A stretch of DNA of 64,000 nt, taken from assembly GCA_003210155.1 (NCBI GenBank), contig QCNC01000003.1, forward strand, positions 62,001 through 126,000, read 5' to 3'. How positions within the stretch are numbered: the first letter of the stretch is position 1; the number at the start of each line of letters is the position of its first letter. Source of the stretch: Prochlorococcus sp. AG-424-E18. GTDB lineage: Bacteria; Cyanobacteriota; Cyanobacteriia; PCC-6307; Cyanobiaceae. The position numbers and the translations under genes are program-made. This document shows, piece after piece, positions 49,033 to 57,712 of the stretch. The notes under the pieces were generated by a model. It saw only the letters and a program-made list of their open reading frames with translations, searched no databases and was not told the origin of the DNA.

Positions 49033-50034
49033 TTAGTTAGCAGAAATTAATTTATGATTTTTAATTTCTGAATATCTCTTAAGTAGCAGCTCTTCCAATT
49101 CTTCAATAGCCTTACTGAAACCAGTGATACCTTCACTAAGCTTTTCACTCGCCATTTGATCTTCTAACATACTTAATCTGAAATCTTTTTCATCAAATTC
49201 GTATTCAATCGAATTATTTATTTGTGTACTTACATCTAATTTTCTAATTAACTCTCCTTTTTCTTTTTTCAGTTCTTCAAGAAATTTTGGTGCAATTGTT
49301 AAAAGATCGCAACCTGCTAATTCTTTTATTTCATCAAGATTTCTAAAACTCGCTCCCATTACTTCTGTCTTGAATCCCTTTTCTTTAAAATACTTGTATA
49401 TTTGTGTAACTGAAATAACACCAGGGTCTTCAGCACCAACAAAGCTAGTTTTACCAGTTTTTGCTTTATGCCAATCCAATATACGGCCTACGAACGGAGA
49501 AATTAGAGTTATCTTTGCATTTGCACAAGTTACCGCTTGGCAGAAGTTAAAAAGTAAAGTTAAGTTGCACTTAATACCCTCTTTTTCCAAAATTTCAGCG
49601 GCTTTAATTCCCTCCCAAGTTGCAGCAATCTTAATCAAAATTCTTTCCTTTTCAATTCCAAAATTTTTGTAAAGATTGATCAATTTTCTTGCTTTTTCTA
49701 ACGTAGCTTCGGTGTCAAAGCTCAGTCTTGCATCAACTTCTGTAGATACGCGTCCTGAAATAATTTTCAATATTTCTTTTCCAAAAAAGACTGAAACTTG
49801 GTCAACAGTTTCTTTAATTAATTCAATTTTAGAGAATCCTTGGGGTAATGCTTTTTCTGAACTTTCTAAAGCTTTATCAATTAATTTGACATAATCAGGA
49901 TTCTTGGCAGCAGCAAGTATTAGCGATGGATTGGTGGTGGCGTCCCTTGGTTGAAACTTTTTTATCGAATCTAAATCTCCAGTATCAGCAACAACAACGG
50001 TCATTGAGGACAATTGTTCTAAAATTGATTTCAT
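49033..50034 (-). CDS. tal: Transaldolase
   Basis: A 333-residue enzyme of the pentose phosphate pathway that moves a dihydroxyacetone unit between sugar phosphates. The Schiff-base Lys is in [10 protein letters not shown], and D-A-T-T-N-P-S-L-I is present near the N-terminus. The ATG at 50034 (M-K-S-I-L-E-Q-L) gives the standard length. A longer frame from 50142 would overlap ftsI and add 36 unrelated residues, so it is rejected. Confidence 0.95.
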   Translation of the reverse strand: MKSILEQLSSMTVVVADTGDLDSIKKFQPRDATTNPSLILAAAKNPDYVKLIDKALESSEKALPQGFSKIELIKETVDQVSVFFGKEILKIISGRVSTEVDARLSFDTEATLEKARKLINLYKNFGIEKERILIKIAATWEGIKAAEILEKEGIKCNLTLLFNFCQAVTCANAKITLISPFVGRILDWHKAKTGKTSFVGAEDPGVISVTQIYKYFKEKGFKTEVMGASFRNLDEIKELAGCDLLTIAPKFLEELKKEKGELIRKLDVSTQINNSIEYEFDEKDFRLSMLEDQMASEKLSEGITGFSKAIEELEELLLKRYSEIKNHKLISAN

Positions 50035-50125
50035 ATCTAGATATTCATAATATATATATAAACTAGCTTTTATTCCTGATGAAATCATCAGATAATGAAC
50101 TAAATATTTATAAAATCGGAAAATT

Positions 50126-51880
50126 TTAGGGTTTTTTAACAATCATTCCATGTTTTTTATTCTTGGGAGGTATTTTTTCAATTACTATCAAACTCTCTAT
50201 AATTTCTTTCGCAACTGGAACAGCAACAGTTGAACCATATGCATATGATTTAGATGGTTCATCAACGACTACGAGGACAGCATATTTTGGATCATTAACT
50301 GGTAAGGTCGCGACAAAACTACAAACTTTTTTGCTTGTATATGAACCATTTAAGGCTTTTTGAGAAGTGCCCGTTTTTCCCGCTATCCTGTAACCCTCGA
50401 TTTTTACTCCAGATCCACTACCTTTATCAACTACGCTCTCCATCCATTCAAGAACAGTTTTAGAAACCTCTTTTGAAAAAAATTGTTTTTTTGGATTTTT
50501 ATTAAATCTTTCTTTGAAAGTTGAGGTTACATGAGGAGTTACTTCAAAACCCCCATTTGCTAAAGCCGCATGTAGTTGAAGCAATTTAAGTGGGGAGATT
50601 GAAAAACCTTTACCAAAAGAAGTTACGGCAGGCTCAATTGATTGATTTACAAATAAATCTTTTCTCTTTAGTTGGCCAGCAGTTGACTCAAATAAGTCAG
50701 TCTCTAAATTTTTATTTATACCTAAATTTCTTAGCCAATCCCAATAAATTGTGGGGTCTAAATTTTGCATTATTTTTACCATCCCAACATTACTCGAAAC
50801 CTGCAAAACTTTTGGATAATCAATATATCCATTACCTTTTTTATCCCAATTAGAAAGTGTCCATCCTCCAACATTAATTTTTCCAATATCTTCAACTACT
50901 CCATCTTTCTGGATTACTTTTTCTTCCAAAGCTAAGGCAAGATTAATAGGTTTAAAAGTTGAACCAGGCTCAAATAAATCTTGAGAATACCAACCTCTAA
51001 AGAGTCCAGAATCATACTGCCAAAATTTATTTGGATTGTATGAAGGAACCGTAACCAAGGAAAGAATACGACCATCATTAACATCCATTACTATGGCAAA
51101 TCCTTTCTTTGCTTTCCATTTGCTTACTTGCTTTATTAATGCATTGAATGAAGCTTTCTGTAATTTTGAATCTATAGTTAGACCTAAACTTTTGTAATCA
51201 GAAACAAAATCACCTGGGGCTGAATTATCCGGCAAAGGAGTTCCATCTCCTCCTCTTTTTATAAAATTACTTTTTTTAAAAACTTTAATTTGATTATCTA
51301 AATGAAGCTCTAAACCTGCTGAAGCTATATTCTCATCATTAACAAAACCGACAAGATTAGAGTATAGCTCCCCTTGCGGATAATATCTCTGCGAATATTT
51401 AAATAAATCAATTCCACTTATTTGAAGGTTCTTAATCTTTTCTGCTTTTTCTTCTGAAATTTTATCCAAAAGCATGATACCACTCACTTTATTATTAAAT
51501 TTATTCAAGAGTATTTCACCATTTATATCCAAGATAGGTGATAATTTTTCTGTAACTTCTTCAATACTGCGAACTCTGTTAATTGAATCACCAGGAAAAT
51601 TAAAATATTTTGGGTGGGCCCACAATTTATAGAGCTGTTTATCGTAAGCAACTAGTCTATTATTTCTATCAACAATTGCTCTCCTTTTTTTTAAGGAATT
51701 AGTTTTAGAAGAATGTATTAATCTAGCTTTCTTTTGCAAATCAGAGGCGTTAAAGACTTGCAATTTAACTAATCTACCAAACAAACAAAATATTAATAAT
51801 AAGCTAAATATATAGAGAAATTTAAATCTTCTTTGATCAAGAGGTATTAGACGAGCAATTTTTTTGTATTTTTTCATCAA
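50126..51880 (-). CDS. ftsI: Septal peptidoglycan transpeptidase FtsI (PBP class B)
   Basis: A 584-residue division transpeptidase. One N-terminal membrane helix (about 20-38) is followed by a pedestal domain and a transpeptidase domain with the motifs Ser307-x-x-Lys310 (EPGSTFKP), Ser362-x-Asn364 (V-S-S-N-V-G) and K502-T-G-T. Its start overlaps the upstream small gene by 4 nt. That small gene is FtsL-like, which supports a joint division role. Confidence 0.95.
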   Translation of the reverse strand: MMKKYKKIARLIPLDQRRFKFLYIFSLLLIFCLFGRLVKLQVFNASDLQKKARLIHSSKTNSLKKRRAIVDRNNRLVAYDKQLYKLWAHPKYFNFPGDSINRVRSIEEVTEKLSPILDINGEILLNKFNNKVSGIMLLDKISEEKAEKIKNLQISGIDLFKYSQRYYPQGELYSNLVGFVNDENIASAGLELHLDNQIKVFKKSNFIKRGGDGTPLPDNSAPGDFVSDYKSLGLTIDSKLQKASFNALIKQVSKWKAKKGFAIVMDVNDGRILSLVTVPSYNPNKFWQYDSGLFRGWYSQDLFEPGSTFKPINLALALEEKVIQKDGVVEDIGKINVGGWTLSNWDKKGNGYIDYPKVLQVSSNVGMVKIMQNLDPTIYWDWLRNLGINKNLETDLFESTAGQLKRKDLFVNQSIEPAVTSFGKGFSISPLKLLQLHAALANGGFEVTPHVTSTFKERFNKNPKKQFFSKEVSKTVLEWMESVVDKGSGSGVKIEGYRIAGKTGTSQKALNGSYTSKKVCSFVATLPVNDPKYAVLVVVDEPSKSYAYGSTVAVPVAKEIIESLIVIEKIPPKNKKHGMIVKKP

Positions 51881-52305
51881 TATCCCTCTTGATATTTGCT
51901 ATCACTAAAACCTTCAATGAAACTATTTAAATTTTTCTTAAATAAACTTTCTTTTTTCTCTGGAAGTTTATCTAGATAGATTAAATCTTCAGGTTTAGTT
52001 TTTCTATAAATATTTAGAGACTCAAGTTCACTAATATAAAATTCCTCAATTTTAGAAATATAATCAATGAGATTATTATTGATAGCTCTTGTTTTAGATA
52101 AGTTTTGATATGTATTTGACCATTTTCTTTGACTATCAAAAGATAAGAAAAACAAGGTGAAAATCAATACCAAAAGAGAGATATTAATAGTGTCGAAAAT
52201 TTGATGTATTAATTTGATATTAAGTATGGAAATTTTTTCAGAATTTTTTTTACTTTCATATGAAACCTTTTTTTTTGAATAAAGTTGATTCCTATAAGGT
52301 TTCAT
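51877..52305 (-). CDS. FtsL-like small membrane protein upstream of ftsI
   Basis: A 142-residue bitopic protein. A basic cytosolic tail (about 1-35) leads to one transmembrane helix (about 38-56) and then a periplasmic region of helical, charged residues that could form a short coiled coil (about 58-100). That layout and its place directly before ftsI, overlapping by 4 nt, match FtsL, which is hard to find by sequence. The identity is inference; no FtsL signature motif exists to confirm it. Confidence 0.55.
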   Translation of the reverse strand: MKPYRNQLYSKKKVSYESKKNSEKISILNIKLIHQIFDTINISLLVLIFTLFFLSFDSQRKWSNTYQNLSKTRAINNNLIDYISKIEEFYISELESLNIYRKTKPEDLIYLDKLPEKKESLFKKNLNSFIEGFSDSKYQEGY

Positions 52306-52391
52306 CTATGAATTATTTTTTTAATGAAAGAAGTATTATTAATTAAATAAACATCTATTTGTTTGATTCGCAAGTAAAAAAATTAAATTCT

Positions 52392-53753
52392 TTATGTCCT
52401 TAATAAGAACAAATTTAAGAAAGTCAATCCATTCCATAAAGAATGCATAATCACTGAAGAGAACAAACTCCCTGAAGCAATTCTTGTAATTCCTAATCCA
52501 ATCCCTAGAACAAATAATGGCGGCATTTCTCCCAAACTTAAATGAGCTAATGCAAAGATAAAAGCAGAAACTATGATGCCTAAAATTATTCCAAAATCTC
52601 TTGAAAGAATTGGTAGTAAAATACCGCGAAATATAGTCTCCTCAAATAGCGGAGCTAATAGAGTTGTTGTTACAAATAATAGAAAAAATGATAAGTAATT
52701 ATTATTATTAAGAACAATTTCCAGTAAAGGGTTGCTACCATTCTGATTATCGATCAGACTATTCATAAGCAAAGAAATCAATAAAACAAAAGGAACTATT
52801 GTTAACCAACCTTTAATTCCCTGAATAATAGAATTTTTTATAGGTATGAAATTGAACTGTAAATAATCCTTTTTAAAAGTAAATTCACCATTTAATGATT
52901 TAATTTGATAATAAACTATCCCTAATGGTGGAATAGCCATAAAAAGATATCCAAAGAATATTTTTAAAGATTGAGACAATTCATTAGAGATATTTTTAGA
53001 AAAAAGTTCCACTAAACTGATAGAAAACAAAGGTGATACGACTTCTCCTAAAACAACAAATCCTCCTGCAATTAGTAAAACCATATCTATTAATTCTAGA
53101 TCTAAGGATTTAATTTCTTGCCAACCAAACTTTTTCAAAGATATAGAAGTCCATAATAATTTTAAAGCTAGAATCGAGCCAATAAGTATTGTTAAAAGTG
53201 GTATTAGTCTGATGGCTAATATTTTTAAAAACATTTTTCTTGAAAATGATTTGGTAATTAATGAACTATCGTCAAAATCAAATTTTCGGCTTAAAAGGTG
53301 ATATAAAAATCTATCATTTTTAAATAAATCAAATTTATCAAAATTTGGTTTATATGAATTATTATTGGATTTTTTTTCTATCTCATCAATAATAAATTTA
53401 AAGTTTTTATTTTCAAAATCTTTTGATATATTTTTATAGATTGTAGGATCATTTGATTCTGAAGAAATTATTCTAATTAATTTATTTCTTTCTGTTAGTT
53501 CATCAAATGAGACCTCTAAGAGCGATTTATTTATTTGATCAACAGGATCATTTATGATAAGAAATTTTTTTAGATTTACAGGTATTGATTGGACCGATAA
53601 TTCAGCAATTTCTTGCTCTTTTTGACTTATATCAAATGAAACAGATGGTCTATTTAAACTATCTCTTAAGCCTTGCTGCCATACAAAAAAAGTTATGACT
53701 ATAGAAATTAAAGCTAAAAAGAGTTTTGACTTTGAAATATTTTTAAAGATCAT
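52392..53753 (-). CDS. CPBP family intramembrane protease
   Basis: A 453-residue membrane protein with an N-terminal helix, a soluble region of about 120 residues, and about seven further helices. The CPBP active site is Glu371-Glu372-x3-Arg376 (F-E-E-T-I-F-R-G), with His404 (F-A-L-A-H) and a late His (V-I-M-H-S-L-W-N-G). This class includes CAAX prenyl protease-like and bacteriocin-immunity proteins. The cyanobacterial substrate is unknown. It is upstream of the FtsL-like gene by 86 nt. Confidence 0.85.
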   Translation of the reverse strand: MIFKNISKSKLFLALISIVITFFVWQQGLRDSLNRPSVSFDISQKEQEIAELSVQSIPVNLKKFLIINDPVDQINKSLLEVSFDELTERNKLIRIISSESNDPTIYKNISKDFENKNFKFIIDEIEKKSNNNSYKPNFDKFDLFKNDRFLYHLLSRKFDFDDSSLITKSFSRKMFLKILAIRLIPLLTILIGSILALKLLWTSISLKKFGWQEIKSLDLELIDMVLLIAGGFVVLGEVVSPLFSISLVELFSKNISNELSQSLKIFFGYLFMAIPPLGIVYYQIKSLNGEFTFKKDYLQFNFIPIKNSIIQGIKGWLTIVPFVLLISLLMNSLIDNQNGSNPLLEIVLNNNNYLSFFLLFVTTTLLAPLFEETIFRGILLPILSRDFGIILGIIVSAFIFALAHLSLGEMPPLFVLGIGLGITRIASGSLFSSVIMHSLWNGLTFLNLFLLRT

Positions 53754-53869
53754 ATCTTATTATATTCTTGAAAACTATACTTAGGTATCTTTGAAATTCA
53801 TAATATTCATATATCTATTTTAATCACGCCATGAGATGATTAAATTATCTTAAATTTCAAATTTATATA

Positions 53870-55198
53870 ATGACTGTACGATTAGTTTTAGTTAGGCATG
53901 GACTAAGCAGTTTTAATGCAAAAGGATTAATTCAAGGAAGAACAGATGATTCATTCCTAACTGATGAAGGATACGAACAAGCAAGAAAAGCAGGAAAAGC
54001 ATTATCAAAAATAAACTTTGATAAAATTTATTCCTCCCCACTTGTGAGAGCAGCAGAGACTGCAAAAACAATCAAAAAAACCTTCAATAAAGAACAAAAT
54101 ATTGTATTTGATGATAATTTACTAGAAGTAGATCTTAGTGAATGGTCAGGTCTAAAAATTGATGAAATAAAAAAGAAATTTCCAGAAATTTACCCTATAT
54201 GGAAAAATGATCCGGAAAATCTAATCTTAAAAAGAAATGACAATAAAACCTATAAACCAATTCAAGACTTATTTTTTCAAGCAACAAATTTTATAGAAGA
54301 TATTTTAAAAAATTATCTAGATAAGGATGATGTAAATATTTTAGTTGTTGGACATAATGCGATTCTCAGATGTTTAATCCTCTTTTTATTAGGAAAGCCT
54401 AAGCAAGGTTTTAGGAAAATAAGATTAGAAAATGCTTCTTTATCGATACTAAATATTTCAAGGAAGGATAACTCTTTTAAGACCCAACTTGAATGCTTAA
54501 ATCAAACTTCGCATCTGAATAAAAATTTTTCAAATCAAATTGGAGACTCCAGAATATTTCTAATAAGGCATGGTGAAACTAACTGGAACAAAGAAGGTAG
54601 ATTCCAAGGCCAAATTGATATCCCTTTAAATGAAAATGGAAAAGATCAAGCTAGAAAGACTTTTGAATATTTGAGAAATATTTGTTTCAATAGAGCATTT
54701 TCAAGTGCAATGCATAGACCTTATGAGACTGCACAAATAATCCTTCAAAATAGCAAAGATCTTAAAATTGAGAAAATAGATTCACTCGTAGAAATCAGTC
54801 ATGGATTATGGGAGGGTAAATTGGAAGCAGAAATTAGAGAAGAGTGGCCTGCTTTACTAAAAAATTGGCATGATAAACCTGAAGAAGTAATAATGCCCGA
54901 AGGTGAATGTATAAAAGATGTATCAGAAAGGTCAGTAAAAGCTTTTGACAAAATTTGTTTATCTCAAAAGGATAATGACCAAACCCTCCTGGTTGCTCAT
55001 GATGCAGTCAATAAAACTCTAATTTGTAATATCCTTGGGATTAATTATTCAAATATTTGGATGATAAAACAGGGTAATGGCGGTATAACAATAATTGACC
55101 TTTTTAATGATCCCAATAAGCCTCCTGTGATTAGCGCTCTTAACATTACAACACATTTAGGGGGAATACTTGATTCAACTGCTTCCGGAGCACTTTAA
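53870..55198 (+). CDS. Tandem histidine phosphatase (phosphoglycerate mutase-like)
   Basis: A 442-residue protein with two histidine phosphatase domains joined head to tail (about 1-215 and 226-442). The first has Arg9-His10-Gly, Glu86 and His162 (V-G-H-N-A); the second has Arg233-His234-Gly, Glu308 and His377 (V-A-H-D-A). Both therefore look active. Relatives act as phosphoserine phosphatase or alternative phosphoglycerate mutase. The fusion keeps two sites in one chain; the substrates are unknown. Confidence 0.88.
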   Translation: MTVRLVLVRHGLSSFNAKGLIQGRTDDSFLTDEGYEQARKAGKALSKINFDKIYSSPLVRAAETAKTIKKTFNKEQNIVFDDNLLEVDLSEWSGLKIDEIKKKFPEIYPIWKNDPENLILKRNDNKTYKPIQDLFFQATNFIEDILKNYLDKDDVNILVVGHNAILRCLILFLLGKPKQGFRKIRLENASLSILNISRKDNSFKTQLECLNQTSHLNKNFSNQIGDSRIFLIRHGETNWNKEGRFQGQIDIPLNENGKDQARKTFEYLRNICFNRAFSSAMHRPYETAQIILQNSKDLKIEKIDSLVEISHGLWEGKLEAEIREEWPALLKNWHDKPEEVIMPEGECIKDVSERSVKAFDKICLSQKDNDQTLLVAHDAVNKTLICNILGINYSNIWMIKQGNGGITIIDLFNDPNKPPVISALNITTHLGGILDSTASGAL

Positions 55199-55251
55199 AT
55201 TAAAACCCTTGTTTAAAATTTTTTGATGAAGTAAGAGTAAGAAAAGAGGCT

Positions 55252-55911
55252 TCATTTATTGAAAAAGCCAATTTGACTAAGAGGCCAAAATCTGAAATAT
55301 GCTTTACCAATTATCTCTTTTTTATGAAGAAATTTACTTCCAGGCCAATATCTTCCATCCCAGCTATTTGCCCTATTATCACCTAAAACCAAAAAATGAT
55401 CTTCTGGCACTTTTATGTTTTCAAATTTACCACAATTATTAAAGAGGGATAATGAACACTTATAATAGACATAAGGTTCAGGAATTAAATTATTATTTAT
55501 TTTTAATTCACCCTTCGTGTTTACACTAACAATTTCTCCTGGCAGTGCAACTACTCTTTTAATATAGGCATCGCAAGCTTGATCCCGCAAACCAGGAACA
55601 AAGGACATTGGAGGAAAGCTCATAAAAAAACAATATCTTTTTTTTGGTAAAGGCTTAGATCTTGATGAAATTAATTTTTTGTCAAACGCGTAAGGTGAGT
55701 TAAAAACAACAATATCTCCTCTTTTTGGTAAAGAGTTTCTTAACGAAAATTTTTCAATAATTAACCTATCATTTATTTGTAATTCTGGGAGCATTGAACC
55801 AGATGGGATATAACGTGGCTCTGCAAAAAATGATCTACAAGAAGAAACAAAAAAAGTTAATAGAATTAGTAGACCCCATTCTTTTAGAAAACTTTTTATG
55901 GAACCAGGCAT
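55252..55911 (-). CDS. lepB: Signal peptidase I
   Basis: A 219-residue membrane-anchored protease that removes signal peptides. The catalytic Ser is in I-P-S-G-S-M-L-P and the catalytic Lys in Y-I-K-R-V-V-A-L-P-G. The box L-G-D-N-R-A-N-S-W-D-G-R is also present. One membrane helix covers about residues 12-28. The chain has a slightly long insert with an odd F-P-P-M stretch (about residues 90-105). Confidence 0.93.
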   Translation of the reverse strand: MPGSIKSFLKEWGLLILLTFFVSSCRSFFAEPRYIPSGSMLPELQINDRLIIEKFSLRNSLPKRGDIVVFNSPYAFDKKLISSRSKPLPKKRYCFFMSFPPMSFVPGLRDQACDAYIKRVVALPGEIVSVNTKGELKINNNLIPEPYVYYKCSLSLFNNCGKFENIKVPEDHFLVLGDNRANSWDGRYWPGSKFLHKKEIIGKAYFRFWPLSQIGFFNK

Positions 55912-55940
55912 AGGCTTAATAAAGTCTTGATTTTCTAAAC

Positions 55941-56297
55941 TTATATAAATTGTTTAGCATATTCAATTTCGTTAAAACCTAATATTACTTTTTTCCCTTC
56001 GCAAATCAAAAATGGTCTTTTTATTAATTTGCCATCACTTAAGAGAAGTTGAATAATTTCTTCCCTTGATAAAAGGTAAATATCAAGATTAAGCGTTTTA
56101 AAGGCTTTACCTCTTGTATTAAAAATCCGTTTCTTATCATAAGAGTATTGTTCTAAAGCTAGATTTAAATAATTAACAAGTGGAGGTTCTTTTACTATAT
56201 CAATCAACTGAAATTCAAGATCTTTTTTTTCAAGCCACTTTGCAGCCTTTCGGCATGTAGAGCATTTTAAATAACTATAAAAAATTATTTTTTTCAA
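55941..56297 (-). CDS. ArsC/Spx family thioredoxin-fold protein
   Basis: A 118-residue protein with the CSTCRKAAKWL motif (C-x2-C) near the N-terminus and K-R-P-F-L-I-C-E-G near the end. It resembles ArsC-like/Spx proteins (YffB type), but the presence of a CxxC pair does not settle whether it is a reductase or a regulator. It sits between lepB and ppa in a row of minus-strand genes. Confidence 0.8.
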   Translation of the reverse strand: MKKIIFYSYLKCSTCRKAAKWLEKKDLEFQLIDIVKEPPLVNYLNLALEQYSYDKKRIFNTRGKAFKTLNLDIYLLSREEIIQLLLSDGKLIKRPFLICEGKKVILGFNEIEYAKQFI

Positions 56298-56299
56298 TT

Positions 56300-56848
56300 T
56301 TATTTAATAATATTTGATTTCTTAAGTACTTTAAAGTTTTTCTTTTTTAGAGGAATACAACTTTTCAATAAATTTTCAACTACATCAAAATCTCTCCAGC
56401 CATCAATTTGAACTGTTCTTCCATCGAGTCCTTTACTTGTTCTAAAAAATTCTGCAACATCTTCAAGCTGATTTGGAGCAATTTGATTAATACTTACTAT
56501 ATTAGCCTGTCTAGGATTAGCCATAGGCACACATAAAAGTTTTCCATCATATGCGCCACAATCATGCATATCCAAAACTCCAATAGGTCTAGCTTTTATT
56601 AGACAACCTGCAAAAGTAGGTTCGTCCATTATAACCATTGCATCAAGGGGAGCTCCATCATCAGCAAGGGTATTTGGGATAAAACCATAATCAAAAGGGT
56701 ACCTAACTGAAGAATGTAATACTCTGTCTAGAGCCATTATTCCTGCGTCAGAGCAATATTCATATTTATTCCTACTCCCTGCAGGTATTTCAACTACAAT
56801 ATTCACTATTCCCTTCATTGGAGATGGAGGTATTGAACTAAGGTCCAT
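56300..56848 (-). CDS. ppa: Inorganic pyrophosphatase
   Basis: A 182-residue soluble family I pyrophosphatase that hydrolyses PPi to phosphate. The metal-binding acids are in D-D-G-A-P-L-D-A-M-V and V-L-D-M-H-D-C-G-A-Y-D-G-K. R-Y-P-F-D-Y-G-F-I-P is intact. It lies 2 nt upstream of the ArsC/Spx gene and overlaps the small membrane-protein gene before it by 11 nt. Confidence 0.96.
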   Translation of the reverse strand: MDLSSIPPSPMKGIVNIVVEIPAGSRNKYEYCSDAGIMALDRVLHSSVRYPFDYGFIPNTLADDGAPLDAMVIMDEPTFAGCLIKARPIGVLDMHDCGAYDGKLLCVPMANPRQANIVSINQIAPNQLEDVAEFFRTSKGLDGRTVQIDGWRDFDVVENLLKSCIPLKKKNFKVLKKSNIIK

Positions 56849-57092
56849 CTTTCTTAAAACCGTGATTATGAATCATCTCCTTTCCTTGAGATAAAGGTCT
56901 GCCAATTAAAATACTTATTGAAGGTAAAAAAATTGTCAAAAAGGCAAAAATAATACCTAAAGATGTTATTGATAAACTCCTTATACTTAAGGGGTCATCA
57001 TCATCTCGTTCAAAATCATTTCGAGCAGAACCATTAGAAGATTCTTCGCTTGATTTACTTTGAATAAACTGCTTTGATTTCGTGTAACTCAA
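56838..57092 (-). CDS. Small membrane protein of unknown function
   Basis: An 84-residue protein with a charged, Ser/Glu/Asp-rich N-terminal half and one hydrophobic helix (about 42-64), ending in a basic tail. It overlaps ppa by 11 nt. I recognise no family. A membrane anchor for a pyrophosphatase-linked complex would be a guess. Confidence 0.55.
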   Translation of the reverse strand: MSYTKSKQFIQSKSSEESSNGSARNDFERDDDDPLSIRSLSITSLGIIFAFLTIFLPSISILIGRPLSQGKEMIHNHGFKKDGP

Positions 57093-57188
57093 GAACTCTT
57101 AATTGGTAAAGATTAAGGAGATAATTAAACATCAATATCCTACATTCAAAATGTCAATAAATCAAAACATTGATTGGTTACTTTTTAA

Positions 57189-57539
57189 TTACTCTTTTTC
57201 TAGCAAAGACCTAATAGATTTTAGTTCGTCTAATATTTGTACCATTATATTTTGAGCAGCGGAGGAAGGTGTATTAAAGACCTCTACAGTAACTTCCTTT
57301 ATTCTTAAAATATCTCTTGCAAATCTTGCCACTTCATTAGGATGGAATTTTAAAGGATCTTTTTGATCAGTCCTAAATTCGGGATTTAATTTTCTTGGAT
57401 TAAAATTAGGGTTTATATTTCTTAAATCTGTATTTGTATACCTATAGACAGAAGCTCGTGATCTATTTAGGAATTTCTGAACTTCATCAATACCTACTAA
57501 TTCCTCTTCACTAGAAATATTGGAATCTATATTTTCCAT
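57189..57539 (-). CDS. Excisionase/MerR-like HTH protein
   Basis: A 116-residue protein whose N-terminal part V-G-I-D-E-V-Q-K-F-L-N-R-S-R-A-S-V-Y-R-Y looks like the winged helix-turn-helix of excisionase and MerR-type proteins. The middle is rich in Asn, Pro and Arg, and the C-terminal helix (about 92-116) may be a coiled coil. It probably binds DNA. It stands 173 bp from the divergent proS. I know no characterised member. Confidence 0.6.
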   Translation of the reverse strand: MENIDSNISSEEELVGIDEVQKFLNRSRASVYRYTNTDLRNINPNFNPRKLNPEFRTDQKDPLKFHPNEVARFARDILRIKEVTVEVFNTPSSAAQNIMVQILDELKSIRSLLEKE

Positions 57540-57612
57540 AAACTTAAGAAAATGATTTAGTAATAATGAACTTTAAAAGGGTTTGAACTTCATTACTGAA
57601 GAAGTTAGCAAA

Positions 57613-57624
57613 AAGAATATTCTT
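57613..57624. promoter_or_regulatory. 12-nt palindrome in the HTH gene/proS divergent region
   Basis: AAGAATATTCTT is a perfect palindrome, 89 bp before proS and about 74 bp before the divergent HTH gene. It could be an autoregulatory operator for the HTH protein. Confidence 0.3.
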
Positions 57625-57712
57625 AGACTAGCCGCGTTGAGGGACTCAAGACACTTTAAATTATTTTTTCACCTTAGTTGATAAAATTAATTATTATTAA
57701 GGACTTTTCTGT

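Noticed and set aside
50035-50142. N-terminal extension of transaldolase
   Set aside because: The extra 36 residues overlap ftsI, do not resemble transaldolase and the ATG at 50034 gives the normal protein.
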